Shown: positions 32,483-41,219 of the stretch, one piece after another
Layout of the letters: every line of letters begins with the position of its first letter
Position numbering within the stretch: position 1 is the first letter of the stretch
Assembly: GCA_009469585.1 (NCBI GenBank)
Contig: SSXW01000007.1
Span: forward strand, 1 to 64,000
DNA from: Dechloromonas sp. Dech2017
GTDB taxonomy: Bacteria > Pseudomonadota > Gammaproteobacteria > Burkholderiales > Rhodocyclaceae
Direction of reading: 5' to 3'
Length of the DNA: 64,000 bases
Notes under the pieces: model-generated
Databases searched by the model: none
What the model was told of the DNA's origin: nothing
The model's input: only the letters and a program-made list of their open reading frames with translations
Position numbers and translations under genes: made by a program

Positions 32483-32518
32483 GTGACTATTGACAACGGT
32501 GGTCACTAGACAGATGAT
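32483..32518 (+). promoter_or_regulatory. promoter and TetR operator B of the RND pump operon
   Basis: GTGAC (32483-32487) and GTCAC (32502-32506) repeat the 24-bp layout of operator A. They overlap TTGACA (32490-32495), 17 bases, GATGAT (32513-32518). Binding would block RNA polymerase. Confidence 0.65.
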
Positions 32519-32546
32519 GAAGGCCTTCGCGTTAAAGGAGGTCGTC

Positions 32547-33683
32547 ATGTTTCAGCGCCGCAATATTCCCTTCCTGGCCGTCGTCGGTCTGTTGCCTATC
32601 GCCTTGGCAGCCTGCAGCGATGCCACTTCTTCAATCGATCCGCGGACCCAGGCTCCACTCGTCCGGATCGCGCCGGTAGCGACCGCCATCCAGGCCGAGC
32701 CTTCGTTCAGCGGCGTCGTCGCGGCACGGGTGCAGAGCGACCTGGGTTTCCGCGTTCCCGGCAAGATCCTCGAGCGCCTGGTCGATACTGGCCAGACGGT
32801 CAAGCGCGGTCAGGCGCTGATGCGCATCGACCCCACCGATTTGAAGCTCGCCACGCGTGCCCACGACGAGGCCGTTGCCGCCGCCACGGCGCGCGCACGC
32901 CAGACTGCCGAGGATGAGGCGCGATACCGCGATCTCGTCGCGGCGGGTGCGGTGTCGGCCTCGGCCTACGACAAGATCAAGGCGGCCGCCGATTCGGCAC
33001 GAGCCGAGCTCAAGGCAGCCCAGGCCCAGGCCGACGTTGCCCGCAACGAAACGGGCTACGCGGTACTGCTCGCCGATTCGGACGGCGTCGTGGTCGAGAC
33101 CCTGGGCGAGCCGGGCCAGGTGGTCGGTGCGGGCCAGGTCGTCGTCCGTGTGGCCCATGCCGGGCGCCGCGAAGCGCTCATTGCCCTCCCCGAAAGCCTG
33201 CGTCCGGCGATCGGCTCCGCAGGGCGCGCGACCTTGTATGGCAGCGGGCTGACCGGCGCCGCGAAACTGCGTCAGTTGTCGGATGCCGCCAACCCGCAGA
33301 CACGTACTTTCGAGGCGCGCTACGTACTGGAGGGCCGACTGGCCGACGCGCCCCTCGGCTCGACCGTTTCCATCGAAATTCAAAGCGGCCGCGCCACCCC
33401 GGCGCTCCAGATTCCGATCAGCGCGCTCTTCGATCAGGGCAAGGGGCCCGGCGTCTGGCTGGTCAAAGGACAGGAGGACCAAGGACAGGGGCTCCAGGCT
33501 ACCTGGCGCGCCGTGCAGGTAGCAGGCCTCAGCGGTGAATCCGCTGCGATCACCAGTGGGCTGGCGGCGGGTGACCTTGTCGTCGTGCTCGGCGCCCATC
33601 TGCTGCACGAAGGCGAACCGGTTCGACTGGCTGACAGCAGCGCCGCACCTGGCGCAGCGGCGAACGGTGGGGCACAGAAATGA
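32547..33683 (+). CDS. RND efflux membrane-fusion (periplasmic adaptor) lipoprotein
   Basis: The start at 32547 is set by AAAGGAGG 6 bases upstream. 378 residues. Signal peptide ends in LAAC (lipobox). The lipoyl half-motifs flank an alpha-hairpin: VRIAPVATAIQAEPSFSGVV then GFRVPGKILERLVDTGQTVK, and DSDGVVVETLGEPGQVVGAG after the helical part (about 95-180). The beta-barrel and membrane-proximal domains follow. It bridges the pump and outer-membrane factor. The stop overlaps the permease start (ATGA). Confidence 0.93.
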   Translation: MFQRRNIPFLAVVGLLPIALAACSDATSSIDPRTQAPLVRIAPVATAIQAEPSFSGVVAARVQSDLGFRVPGKILERLVDTGQTVKRGQALMRIDPTDLKLATRAHDEAVAAATARARQTAEDEARYRDLVAAGAVSASAYDKIKAAADSARAELKAAQAQADVARNETGYAVLLADSDGVVVETLGEPGQVVGAGQVVVRVAHAGRREALIALPESLRPAIGSAGRATLYGSGLTGAAKLRQLSDAANPQTRTFEARYVLEGRLADAPLGSTVSIEIQSGRATPALQIPISALFDQGKGPGVWLVKGQEDQGQGLQATWRAVQVAGLSGESAAITSGLAAGDLVVVLGAHLLHEGEPVRLADSSAAPGAAANGGAQK

Positions 33684-36600
33684 GTGCTTTCAACCTCTCA
33701 GCCCTCGCCGTCCGCGAGCGCTCGGTCACCCTGTTCCTGATGCTGGCGATCTTCATCGCCGGCGTCATCGCCTTCCTGACCCTGGGCCGGGCCGAGGACC
33801 CCGCCTTTACCATCAAGCAGATGACCGTGATCACCGCCTGGCCCGGGGCGACCGCCAAGGAGATGGAAGAACTGGTCGCCGAACCGCTGGAAAAGCGCAT
33901 GCAGGAACTGCGCTGGTATGACCGGACCGAGACCTTTACGCGGCCGGGGCTGGCTTTCTCCACGGTATTCCTGCTCGACAGTACGCCGCCGGCCGACGTC
34001 CCCGACCAGTTCTATCAGGCGCGCAAGAAACTCGGCGACGAGGCGCTCAAACTGCCCCGTGGCGTCATCGGCCCGATGGTGAATGACGAATATGCCGACG
34101 TGACCTTTGCGCTCTACGCCTTGAAAGCCAAAGGCGAGCCGCACCGGCACCTGGTACGCGACGCGGAAACCATGCGTCAGCGTCTGCTGCACGTACCCGG
34201 GGTCAAGAAGGTGAACATCATCGGCGAGCAGGCCGAACGGATTTTCGTCGAGTTCTCGCATGACCGCCTGGCGACGCTAGGCGTCTCCCCGCGCGACCTC
34301 TTCGCTGCGCTCAACAGCCGCAATGTCATGACGCCCGCCGGCTCGATCGAAGCCAAGGGCCCACAGGTCTTCATCCGTCTCGAAGGCGCCATCGACGATC
34401 TGGAGACGATCCGCAATACGCCGGTCGCTGCGCGCGGCCGGACGCTGAAGCTCGGCGACATCGCCGAGGTCAAGCGCGGCTACGAAGACCCGGCCACCTT
34501 CCTGATCCGGAACAACGGCGAACCGACCTTGCTGCTCGGCGTGGTCATGCGCGAGGGCTGGAACGGCCTCAATCTGGGCACGGCGCTGGAGGCGGAAGCG
34601 GCGAAGATCAACGCCGAAATGCCGCTCGGCATGAGCCTCTCCAAAGTGACGGACCAGTCGGTCAATATCCAATCGGCGGTCGGCGAGTTCATGGTCAAGT
34701 TCATGGTCGCCCTCGGCGTGGTGATCCTGGTCGGCTTTCTCAGCATGGGCTGGCGCGCCGGCGTCGTCGTTGCGGCCGCAGTTCCGCTGACCCTCGCTGC
34801 CGTCTTCATCATCATGGCGACGACCGGCAAGAATTTTGACCGCATCACACTCGGCTCCTTGATCCTGGCGCTGGGACTGCTGGTCGACGACGCGATCATC
34901 GCCATCGAGATGATGGTCGTGAAGATGGAGGAAGGCTACGACCGCATCCGCGCCGCGGCCTATGCCTGGAGCCACACCGCCGCACCCATGCTGGCCGGAA
35001 CGCTGGTGACGGCAATTGGTTTCATGCCCAACGGCTTCGCCAAGTCGACCGCGGGCGAGTACACCAGCAACATGTTCTGGATCGTCGGCACGGCCCTGAT
35101 CGCCTCGTGGATCGTTGCCGTCGTATTCACGCCCTACCTCGGGGTCAAGCTGCTGCCAAACTACGAGAAGCACGCGGGCGGGCATGGGGCCATCTACGCC
35201 ACGCCGAACTACGAGCGCTTCCGCCGGTTGCTGGTCTGGGTAATCCGGCGCAAATGGCTGGTCGCGGCGAGCGTGATCGGCGCCTTCGTGGTTGCGATTA
35301 TTGGCATGGGCGTGGTCAACAAGCAGTTCTTCCCGACCTCCGACCGGCCGGAAGTGCTGGTCGAGGTGCAGATGCCGTATGGCACCTCAATCGCGCAAAC
35401 CAGCACCGCGACAGCCAAGGTCGAAGCCTGGCTGGCAGAGCAGCCAGAGGCCAGGGTCGTGACGTCCTACATCGGCCAGGGCGCGCCCCGCTTTTTCCTG
35501 GCGATGTCACCTGAATTGCCCGATCCGTCGTTTGCCAAGATCGTGGTCCTGACGGGTGATGACAAGGAACGCGAGGCCCTCAAGTTCAGATTGCGTCAGG
35601 CGGCAGCCGACGGATTGGCGCCCGAGGCGCGGGTGCGCGTAACCCAGATCGTCTTCGGCCCCCCGTCGCCGTTTCCCGTGGCCTTCCGCGTCATGGGGCC
35701 GGACCCGGACAAGCTGCGTGACATCGCGGCAGAGATGCGTGGCGTCATGCAGGCCTCGGCCCAGATGCGGACTGTCAATACCGACTGGGGCGAGCGCGTA
35801 CCGGCGCTGCATTTCTCGCTCGACCAGGATCGCCTGCAGAACATCGGCCTGACGTCTAGCGATGTGGCTCAGCAGCTGCAGTTCCTGCTGAGCGGCGTCC
35901 CGATTACGGAAGTGCGCGAGGACATTCGTTCGGTCCAGGTCACAGCCCGTTCGGGCGGCAACACGCGGCTCGATCCAGGCAGGATTGGCGACTTCACCAT
36001 GGTCGGCGCGGCCGGTCAAAAGATTCCGCTGTCGCAGGTCGGCAAGGTTGATGTCCGCATGGAAGACCCCATCCTGCGCCGCCGCGACCGCACCCCAACC
36101 ATCACCGTGCGTGGCGATATCGCCGAGGGCTTGCAGCCGCCGGATGTCTCCAGCGCTGTGTGGCAGGAGCTGCAGCCGATCATCGCCAAACTACCGGCCG
36201 GCTACCGGATCGAAATGGCTGGCGCCATCGAGGAGTCGGGCAAGGCCAATCGGGCCCTGGCGCCGGTCTTCCCGATCATGATCGCGCTGACCCTGATCAC
36301 TATCATCTTCCAGGTGCGCTCGATCGCCGCGATGATGATGGTATTCGCCACCGCACCGCTTGGCTTGATCGGCGTCGTGCCGACACTGTTGCTGTTCGGG
36401 CAGCCGTTCGGCATCAATGCCCTGGTCGGTCTGATCGCCCTGTCCGGCATCCTGATGCGCAACACGCTGATCCTGATCGGTCAGATCCGCGACAACATCG
36501 CGGATGGGTTGGCGCCCTTCAATGCCGTCGTCGAGGCCACCGTGCAGCGCGCCCGTCCGGTCATCCTGACCGCACTCGCCGCCATGCTGGCGTTCATTCC

Positions 36601-36781
36601 GCTGACCCATTCGGTGTTCTGGGGCACGCTGGCCTACACGCTCATCGGCGGCACCTTCGCCGGGACGATTCTGACCCTGGTTTTCCTGCCGGCCTTGTAC
36701 GCGATCTGGTTCAAGATCAGGCCAACGGCGGGAGACGGGCAATCGGCTCCTGCGATGCGAGTTGAATCCGTCGAAGCCTAA
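33680..36781 (+). CDS. RND efflux transporter permease
   Basis: 1033 residues, the size of HAE1-type proton-driven pumps. The proton-relay aspartates in TM4 are present, Asp403-Asp404 in LGLLVDDAIIAIEMM. Twelve helices flank two large periplasmic loops. PGATAKEMEELVAEPLEKRM, a conserved porter-domain stretch, is near residue 50-70. It probably exports toxic organic compounds; the substrate is not readable. Its last about 350 bp and the following hairpin are duplicated at 37324-37724. Confidence 0.94.
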   Translation: MSAFNLSALAVRERSVTLFLMLAIFIAGVIAFLTLGRAEDPAFTIKQMTVITAWPGATAKEMEELVAEPLEKRMQELRWYDRTETFTRPGLAFSTVFLLDSTPPADVPDQFYQARKKLGDEALKLPRGVIGPMVNDEYADVTFALYALKAKGEPHRHLVRDAETMRQRLLHVPGVKKVNIIGEQAERIFVEFSHDRLATLGVSPRDLFAALNSRNVMTPAGSIEAKGPQVFIRLEGAIDDLETIRNTPVAARGRTLKLGDIAEVKRGYEDPATFLIRNNGEPTLLLGVVMREGWNGLNLGTALEAEAAKINAEMPLGMSLSKVTDQSVNIQSAVGEFMVKFMVALGVVILVGFLSMGWRAGVVVAAAVPLTLAAVFIIMATTGKNFDRITLGSLILALGLLVDDAIIAIEMMVVKMEEGYDRIRAAAYAWSHTAAPMLAGTLVTAIGFMPNGFAKSTAGEYTSNMFWIVGTALIASWIVAVVFTPYLGVKLLPNYEKHAGGHGAIYATPNYERFRRLLVWVIRRKWLVAASVIGAFVVAIIGMGVVNKQFFPTSDRPEVLVEVQMPYGTSIAQTSTATAKVEAWLAEQPEARVVTSYIGQGAPRFFLAMSPELPDPSFAKIVVLTGDDKEREALKFRLRQAAADGLAPEARVRVTQIVFGPPSPFPVAFRVMGPDPDKLRDIAAEMRGVMQASAQMRTVNTDWGERVPALHFSLDQDRLQNIGLTSSDVAQQLQFLLSGVPITEVREDIRSVQVTARSGGNTRLDPGRIGDFTMVGAAGQKIPLSQVGKVDVRMEDPILRRRDRTPTITVRGDIAEGLQPPDVSSAVWQELQPIIAKLPAGYRIEMAGAIEESGKANRALAPVFPIMIALTLITIIFQVRSIAAMMMVFATAPLGLIGVVPTLLLFGQPFGINALVGLIALSGILMRNTLILIGQIRDNIADGLAPFNAVVEATVQRARPVILTALAAMLAFIPLTHSVFWGTLAYTLIGGTFAGTILTLVFLPALYAIWFKIRPTAGDGQSAPAMRVESVEA

Positions 36782-36940
36782 CAGAAGGAACGAGCGCGCC
36801 GGCCCCGCAGCGGATTGCCGGCGTGTCGCCAGTATTACGACGAGAAATCGAGAATGCCCATTTTTGTCTGCAACTCGTGATTTAGCTGACAGTGGGACAA
36901 CGTGGTGGTCAACATGAACGAAAGAAAGAAGGAGAAAGCG

Positions 36941-37348
36941 ATGATTTGGTTTGCACGTATTGGGGTTGCTCTGGCGGGTCTCTTTTCACTGGCGATGGGC
37001 CTTGTGTCATATTTTTTGCCTGAACAGCTCGAGATGGCTTTGGGGGTTGGCGCCTTGTCACCGATTGGCTTGAGCTCAATCCGAGGCGATTTTGGTGCTT
37101 TCTTTCTTGCCAGTGCTCTTTCTGCTGGTCTCGCGCTTTTCGCCGGACGTCCTTCGTGGCTCTGGGTTGGCACCTGGCTCTACGGCATCGCCATTATTGG
37201 TCGCTTCCTCGGCCTCGCTCTGGCCGGCGTACCGGAAGGCATCGCACAGCCGATCATCATCGAACTTGTGATGATCACTCTCTTCACATTCGGTGCCCGG
37301 ACGCTTGCGAAAGACTATTCGACCGCATCGCGCTATCCGGCTTCCTGA
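36941..37348 (+). CDS. DUF4345-like four-helix membrane protein
   Basis: The start at 36941 (MIWFARIGVALAGL) is chosen because AAGGAG lies 6 bases upstream; in-frame GTG 36902 and ATG 36914 lack a good RBS. 135 residues with four hydrophobic helices and the motif GLSSIRGDFGAFFLASALSA, as in small DUF4345-type proteins of unknown function. It is lodged between the RND permease and a duplicated fragment of that gene's 3' end, and its last about 9 codons run into the fragment. Its original C-terminus may have been replaced. Confidence 0.72.
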   Translation: MIWFARIGVALAGLFSLAMGLVSYFLPEQLEMALGVGALSPIGLSSIRGDFGAFFLASALSAGLALFAGRPSWLWVGTWLYGIAIIGRFLGLALAGVPEGIAQPIIIELVMITLFTFGARTLAKDYSTASRYPAS

Positions 37349-37674
37349 TGCGCAACACGCTGATTCTGAGCGGTCAGATCCGCGACAACGAGAAGGACGG
37401 ACTGGCCCCCTTAGATGCCGTCGGCAAGGCCACCGTCAAGCGCGCCCGCCCGGTGATCCTGACTGCACTTGCCGCCATGCTGGCCTTCATCCCGCTCACC
37501 CACTCGGTGTTCTGGGGCACGCTGGCCTATACGCTCATCGGCGGCACATTCGCCGTGATGATTCTGACCCTGGTTTTCCTGCCAGCCTTGTACGCGATCT
37601 GGTTCAAGATCAGGCCAACGGCGGGAGACGGGAAGGCCGTTCCTGCGATGGAGCCGGAGCCGGTCGCGGCCTAG
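37321..37674 (+). pseudogene. 3' fragment of a second RND permease gene
   Basis: Translation from about 37321 (RIALSGFLMRNTLILSGQIR onward, including THSVFWGTLAYTLIGGTFA) closely follows the last about 115 residues of the intact permease at 36431-36781. The sequence after the stop, including the GCCGGC hairpin, is also shared. It lacks the first about 900 residues, so it cannot be a pump. An in-frame ATG at 37348 could give a 108-residue peptide. Confidence 0.85.
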
Positions 37675-37685
37675 CACAAGAAATC

Positions 37686-37731
37686 GGTACGCCGGCCCCG
37701 CTGCGGACTGCCGGCGTACCGCCACTTTTTC
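37686..37731 (+). terminator. intrinsic terminator after the RND fragment
   Basis: A perfect 11-bp stem (GGTACGCCGGC, GCCGGCGTACC) is followed by GCCACTTTTT. A weaker relative without a T-run follows the intact permease at about 36800-36828. Confidence 0.82.
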
Positions 37732-37734
37732 TAG

Positions 37735-38130
37735 GTTCAGCGCTACTCCCTAAGTATGGCCCGGCATATCAGCGCTTTGCTTCGTGGAGTTCGCGGAGCT
37801 TTGACTTTTGACGTCTGCTTTGAACCGAGCCGAGTGTGGAGGCTGCTGCTCACCAAGCTTTGACACTGACAGGCATGTATCCAGCTAATTGCTGACCCCC
37901 ACAAACCAACTACTGAATGGCGGCATTGGCCGAGTAGTTCGCATTCAGTCCCCCACTCTGAACAGCAGCTCCATTAGAAGAAAATCTGCCGTTGGACCAG
38001 CCCGCCATCGAAGTTTGGGGGAGGGTCGAAACCAGCGCATAGAAGCACTTTCCCCCGCTTCGCTTCCGGGAAAAGCCGATTCCCGCGGTCAACCGGAAAA
38101 ATCGCCGAAATTCACAATCCGCTTCCCGAA
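37735..38130. other. about 400-bp gap, no gene seen
   Basis: No ORF with coding character on either strand. It holds copy 10 of the dispersed motif near its right end and otherwise unremarkable sequence of lower GC than the neighbours. Confidence 0.5.
38085..38119 (+). repeat. GGTCGAC/A-tract repeat, copy 10
   Basis: CGCGGTCAAC, CGG, AAAAATCGCC, then GAAATTCACAAT. Intergenic, beyond the sox operon terminator. Confidence 0.72.
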
Positions 38131-38160
38131 AACGACGATCCCCGCCGCAGCGGGGATGGT
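38131..38160 (-). terminator. intrinsic terminator of the sox operon
   Basis: An ATCCCCGC and GCGGGGAT stem with a 4-base loop is followed on the minus strand by CGTCGTTTTC. It lies 21 bases after the rhodanese stop. Confidence 0.7.
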
Positions 38161-38180
38161 CTCTTTCAGCCCGGCGCGGT

Positions 38181-38798
38181 TCAGCGCTGGAAATACATCT
38201 TGGTCTTATCCAGCTTGTAGGTCCACGGCAGGTTGGCGTTCTTCCAGCCATTGACGGCGCGCTGGCCAGCTTTCGGGCCGTCCTTGGCCATATCGCCCTC
38301 GAAGCCTTCGGCGACGCCGTACACCTTGCTGTAGCCTGCCGCCTGCAGGCGATCCTGGGCTTTCGAGCTGCGGTCGCCGGAGCGGCAGATGAGGATGATG
38401 GTGGCGTCCTTGCCCAGCCCCATGTCCTTCAGGCGGCGCTCCAGTTCGGGCACGAAATCCTGGTTCGGCTCGAGCTTGTACATGGCCCGCTTGTCGTCCC
38501 AGTCGCTCATCAGCTCGGGGTGTTCGACGTAGGGCACGAGGGCGTCGGCGTCGCCCGGCCAGCCGACGTACATGGCTTCGGCGCGGGTGCGGATGTCGAA
38601 GAAGGCGACGCCTTTCGGGTCCTTTTTCTTCATGTCGTAGGCTTGTTGCGGCGTCAGGTAGAGGGCGAGCTTGCTGCGCTTGACCTCGGGTAGTTTGTCC
38701 CAATCGGTGCTGCCGGGCGCCCAGTCGGCGGCCAGGCCGAGGGTGGACACGGCAAGCAGGCCGGCGGCCAGCAGGTGTGCGATGACAGGTTTTTTCAT
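38181..38798 (-). CDS. periplasmic rhodanese-domain protein
   Basis: 205 residues with a signal peptide (1-23, ending LGLAAD). The rhodanese fold ends in an active-site loop CRSGDRSSKA (Cys near residue 137), the sulfur-accepting cysteine. Last gene of the sox operon: its ATG overlaps the soxB stop by one base. It probably handles sulfane sulfur released in the periplasm during thiosulfate oxidation. Confidence 0.88.
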   Translation of the reverse strand: MKKPVIAHLLAAGLLAVSTLGLAADWAPGSTDWDKLPEVKRSKLALYLTPQQAYDMKKKDPKGVAFFDIRTRAEAMYVGWPGDADALVPYVEHPELMSDWDDKRAMYKLEPNQDFVPELERRLKDMGLGKDATIILICRSGDRSSKAQDRLQAAGYSKVYGVAEGFEGDMAKDGPKAGQRAVNGWKNANLPWTYKLDKTKMYFQR

Positions 38799-40519
38799 CA
38801 GGCGATCCCCGGGTTGTTGGCGGCGCCTTTCAGCGTCGGCAGGTTGAGATTGACCGGCTTGACGGTCTTGATGTCACGCAGATATTTTGCCACGACATCC
38901 CAGATCGGTTCGCCGGCGCCCTTGGCTTCTTCCGACACCGGCGCCCAGCCAGCCACCTTGTAGGTCTTGGCCGGGTCGATCGGCTTGCCCTTGAGCATCA
39001 TGTTCTGGATGCGGCTGCCCATTTTGGCGGTCGGGTCGCAGGTCCATTGCAGGCCGCCGACGCGCACCATGTCGCCACCCTGCTGGTAGTAGGGATCGGG
39101 GTTGAACAGGTTGTCGCAGACATCTTCGAGCACGGTCTTGATCATTTCGCCGCTCATGTTGCTCACCGTCGTCCACGGGTAGGTGATGGCCGTCTGGTCG
39201 AGCACGTGTTCCATCAGGATGGGCTGACCGGGGAGCAGCGAGGTACCCCAGCGGAAGCCCGGCGAGAAGGCGATTTCGGCGTCCTTGACCTTGATCAGTG
39301 CGTCGAGGATGAGCTGGTCGAAGGTGCCGTTGAAGTTGCCGCGGCGGTACAGCGTGCCTTCGGTGACGGCCAGCTTTTCGTTGAGCCTGTCGAGATAAGG
39401 AGCGCGCGCCTTGTCGATCAGCGCCTGCATGTCCGGGTCGGCCGGCAGCAGGTTGGCGAAGACGGGCAGCAGCTTGTAGCGATAGCCGGCGATCTTGCCG
39501 TTCTTGACGTCGAAATCGAGCACGCCGAGGTACTTGCCGTTGGAGCCGGCGTTGGTGACCAGGGTCTGGCCGCCAGCGTTCTTGACGATGACCGGGGCCG
39601 GCATGCCGTCGTGGGTGTGGCCGCCGAGGATGGCGTCGATGCCTTTGACGCGCGAAGCTATCTTGAGGTCGACGTCCATGCCGTTGTGGGAGAGCACGAC
39701 GACGACCTGCGCACCGGCGGCGCGCGCTTCGTCGACGGTCTTCTGCATGTTGTCGTCCTGGATGCCGAAGCTCCAGTTCGGGGTCTGCCAGCGCGGGTTG
39801 GCGATCGGCGTGTAGGGGAAGGCCTGGCCGATGATGGCGACCGGCACGCCGTTCATGTTCTTCATCACTAAGGGCTTGAAGACCGGGTCGCCGAAGTCGG
39901 TGGTCTTGACGTTCTGGGCGACGATGTCGATGTGGCCGGCGAAATCCTTTTCCTCGATTTCCTTGACCCGGGCCTCGCCGTAGGTCGATTCCCAGTGCAG
40001 GGTCATGACATTGACGCCGAGCGCCTTGCAGGCGTCGACCATGTCCTGGGCGTTGGTCCACAGCGCCGTGCCGGAGCCCTGCCAGGTATCGCCGCCGTCG
40101 AGCAGCAGGGCGCCCGGGCGGGTCGCCTTCATGCGCTTGACCAGCGTCGCCAGGTGGGCAAAGCCGCCGACCTTGCCGTAGGTCCGGGCGGCCTGCTCGA
40201 AATTCAGGTAGGTGTAGGCGTGCGCCTCGATGGAGTTGGGCTTGAAGCCGAAGTGCTTGAGCAGGTTGTCGCCAACCAGATGCGGCACCTTGCCGAACTG
40301 GTCACCGAAACCAAGGTTCACGTTCGGTTCGCGGAAATAGATGGGCAGCAACTGGGCGTGGCAGTCGGTGATGTGCAGCAGGCTGACATTGCCGAATTTG
40401 GGCAGGTCGTACAATTTGGCGGCGCCCTTCTCGGCCAGCGCCAGTTCGCTGTGCAGGGCCATGCCACCGGCCGCGGCAACCGCCATCACCTGCAGAAACT
40501 CCCGACGATTCATGCTCAT
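38798..40519 (-). CDS. soxB: thiosulfohydrolase SoxB
   Basis: Dimanganese enzyme that hydrolyses the terminal sulfate from S-thiosulfonate bound to SoxY. 573 residues. A twin-arginine-type signal (MNRREFLQVMAVAAAGG) is followed by the 5'-nucleotidase-like metal sites: LHITDCHAQLLP, LLDGGDTWQGSG, VVLSHNGMDVD and ILGGHTHDGMP. It is separated from soxX by an 84-bp gap containing a terminator-like hairpin. Confidence 0.95.
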   Translation of the reverse strand: MSMNRREFLQVMAVAAAGGMALHSELALAEKGAAKLYDLPKFGNVSLLHITDCHAQLLPIYFREPNVNLGFGDQFGKVPHLVGDNLLKHFGFKPNSIEAHAYTYLNFEQAARTYGKVGGFAHLATLVKRMKATRPGALLLDGGDTWQGSGTALWTNAQDMVDACKALGVNVMTLHWESTYGEARVKEIEEKDFAGHIDIVAQNVKTTDFGDPVFKPLVMKNMNGVPVAIIGQAFPYTPIANPRWQTPNWSFGIQDDNMQKTVDEARAAGAQVVVVLSHNGMDVDLKIASRVKGIDAILGGHTHDGMPAPVIVKNAGGQTLVTNAGSNGKYLGVLDFDVKNGKIAGYRYKLLPVFANLLPADPDMQALIDKARAPYLDRLNEKLAVTEGTLYRRGNFNGTFDQLILDALIKVKDAEIAFSPGFRWGTSLLPGQPILMEHVLDQTAITYPWTTVSNMSGEMIKTVLEDVCDNLFNPDPYYQQGGDMVRVGGLQWTCDPTAKMGSRIQNMMLKGKPIDPAKTYKVAGWAPVSEEAKGAGEPIWDVVAKYLRDIKTVKPVNLNLPTLKGAANNPGIA

Positions 40520-40554
40520 GTTGATTCCTTGAAAATTCGGTTGAGCGGTGCGAT

Positions 40555-40591
40555 CCGCAAAAAGAACCCGGCGGGTTGCCCACGCCGGGTT
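40555..40591 (-). terminator. terminator-like hairpin between soxX and soxB
   Basis: AACCCGGCG and CGCCGGGTT form a 9-bp stem with a 9-base loop, followed on the minus strand by CTTTTTGCGG. It lies after soxX and before soxB, so it could attenuate transcription into soxB. Confidence 0.6.
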
Positions 40592-40603
40592 GAATCACGC
40601 AAG

Positions 40604-41209
40604 TTATTTCTTGTTGACCGGGGAAGCCGGGTCGAACAGGTAGGCCATCAGGTGCTTGATCTGCTGTTCGGTGAGGATCTCGGCGTCGGCATTGCGCGGC
40701 ATGTGGCTACAGGCGTTGAATGCCTTGGCGTTGTTGATCTTGCCCCAGGTGTACTTGATGACTTCGTTGCTGTTGCCGCGCAGCTTGCCGTAGTCGAGCA
40801 GGCTGGGGCCGATGGTGCCGTAGGCGATCTCGTGGTGGCTCAACTGGTGGCAGTTGTAGCAGCCGCCGCCGTTGTCGTAGGGCGTCTTGTCCGTCCAGGT
40901 CAGGCCCTTGCCGCTGATGGCGATCTTTTCGCCTTCCTTCCAGTTGCCGAAGTACTTGCCGTCGGCTGGCGGGCGGATGGTCTTCAACTGCGCCGCTTCG
41001 ATCGCCGCCATCACCTTCTTGGCCGGCTCCTTGTCCTGCGAACAGGCTTTCTGGAAGTCGAGCTGGTACATGCGGTACTTGTCGACGATGCCCTTGCTCT
41101 GGAAGGAGGCATCCATCATCGCCTTGAAATCGGCGTAGAGCGCGTCATCGGCCGCCCAGGCGGCTTGCGTGGCGACCGCGACGGCCGCCAGGGTGATCAT
41201 TTTTTTCAT
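40604..41209 (-). CDS. soxX: SoxX, monoheme cytochrome of the SoxAX complex
   Basis: 201 residues with a signal peptide (ends AWAAD). A single heme motif CYNCHQ follows GGG, and IGPSLLDYGKLRGNSNEVI is the conserved SoxX segment. SHMPRN supplies the likely axial Met. It pairs with SoxA to attach thiosulfate to the SoxYZ carrier. It starts 10 bases after soxA. Confidence 0.93.
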   Translation of the reverse strand: MKKMITLAAVAVATQAAWAADDALYADFKAMMDASFQSKGIVDKYRMYQLDFQKACSQDKEPAKKVMAAIEAAQLKTIRPPADGKYFGNWKEGEKIAISGKGLTWTDKTPYDNGGGCYNCHQLSHHEIAYGTIGPSLLDYGKLRGNSNEVIKYTWGKINNAKAFNACSHMPRNADAEILTEQQIKHLMAYLFDPASPVNKK

Positions 41210-41219
41210 GGCCGCCTCC

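Noticed and set aside
34830-34850. TGCGGTCAAAATTC in the RND permease gene as a motif copy
   Set aside because: Only the first eight bases match; there is no second A-tract at the right spacing.
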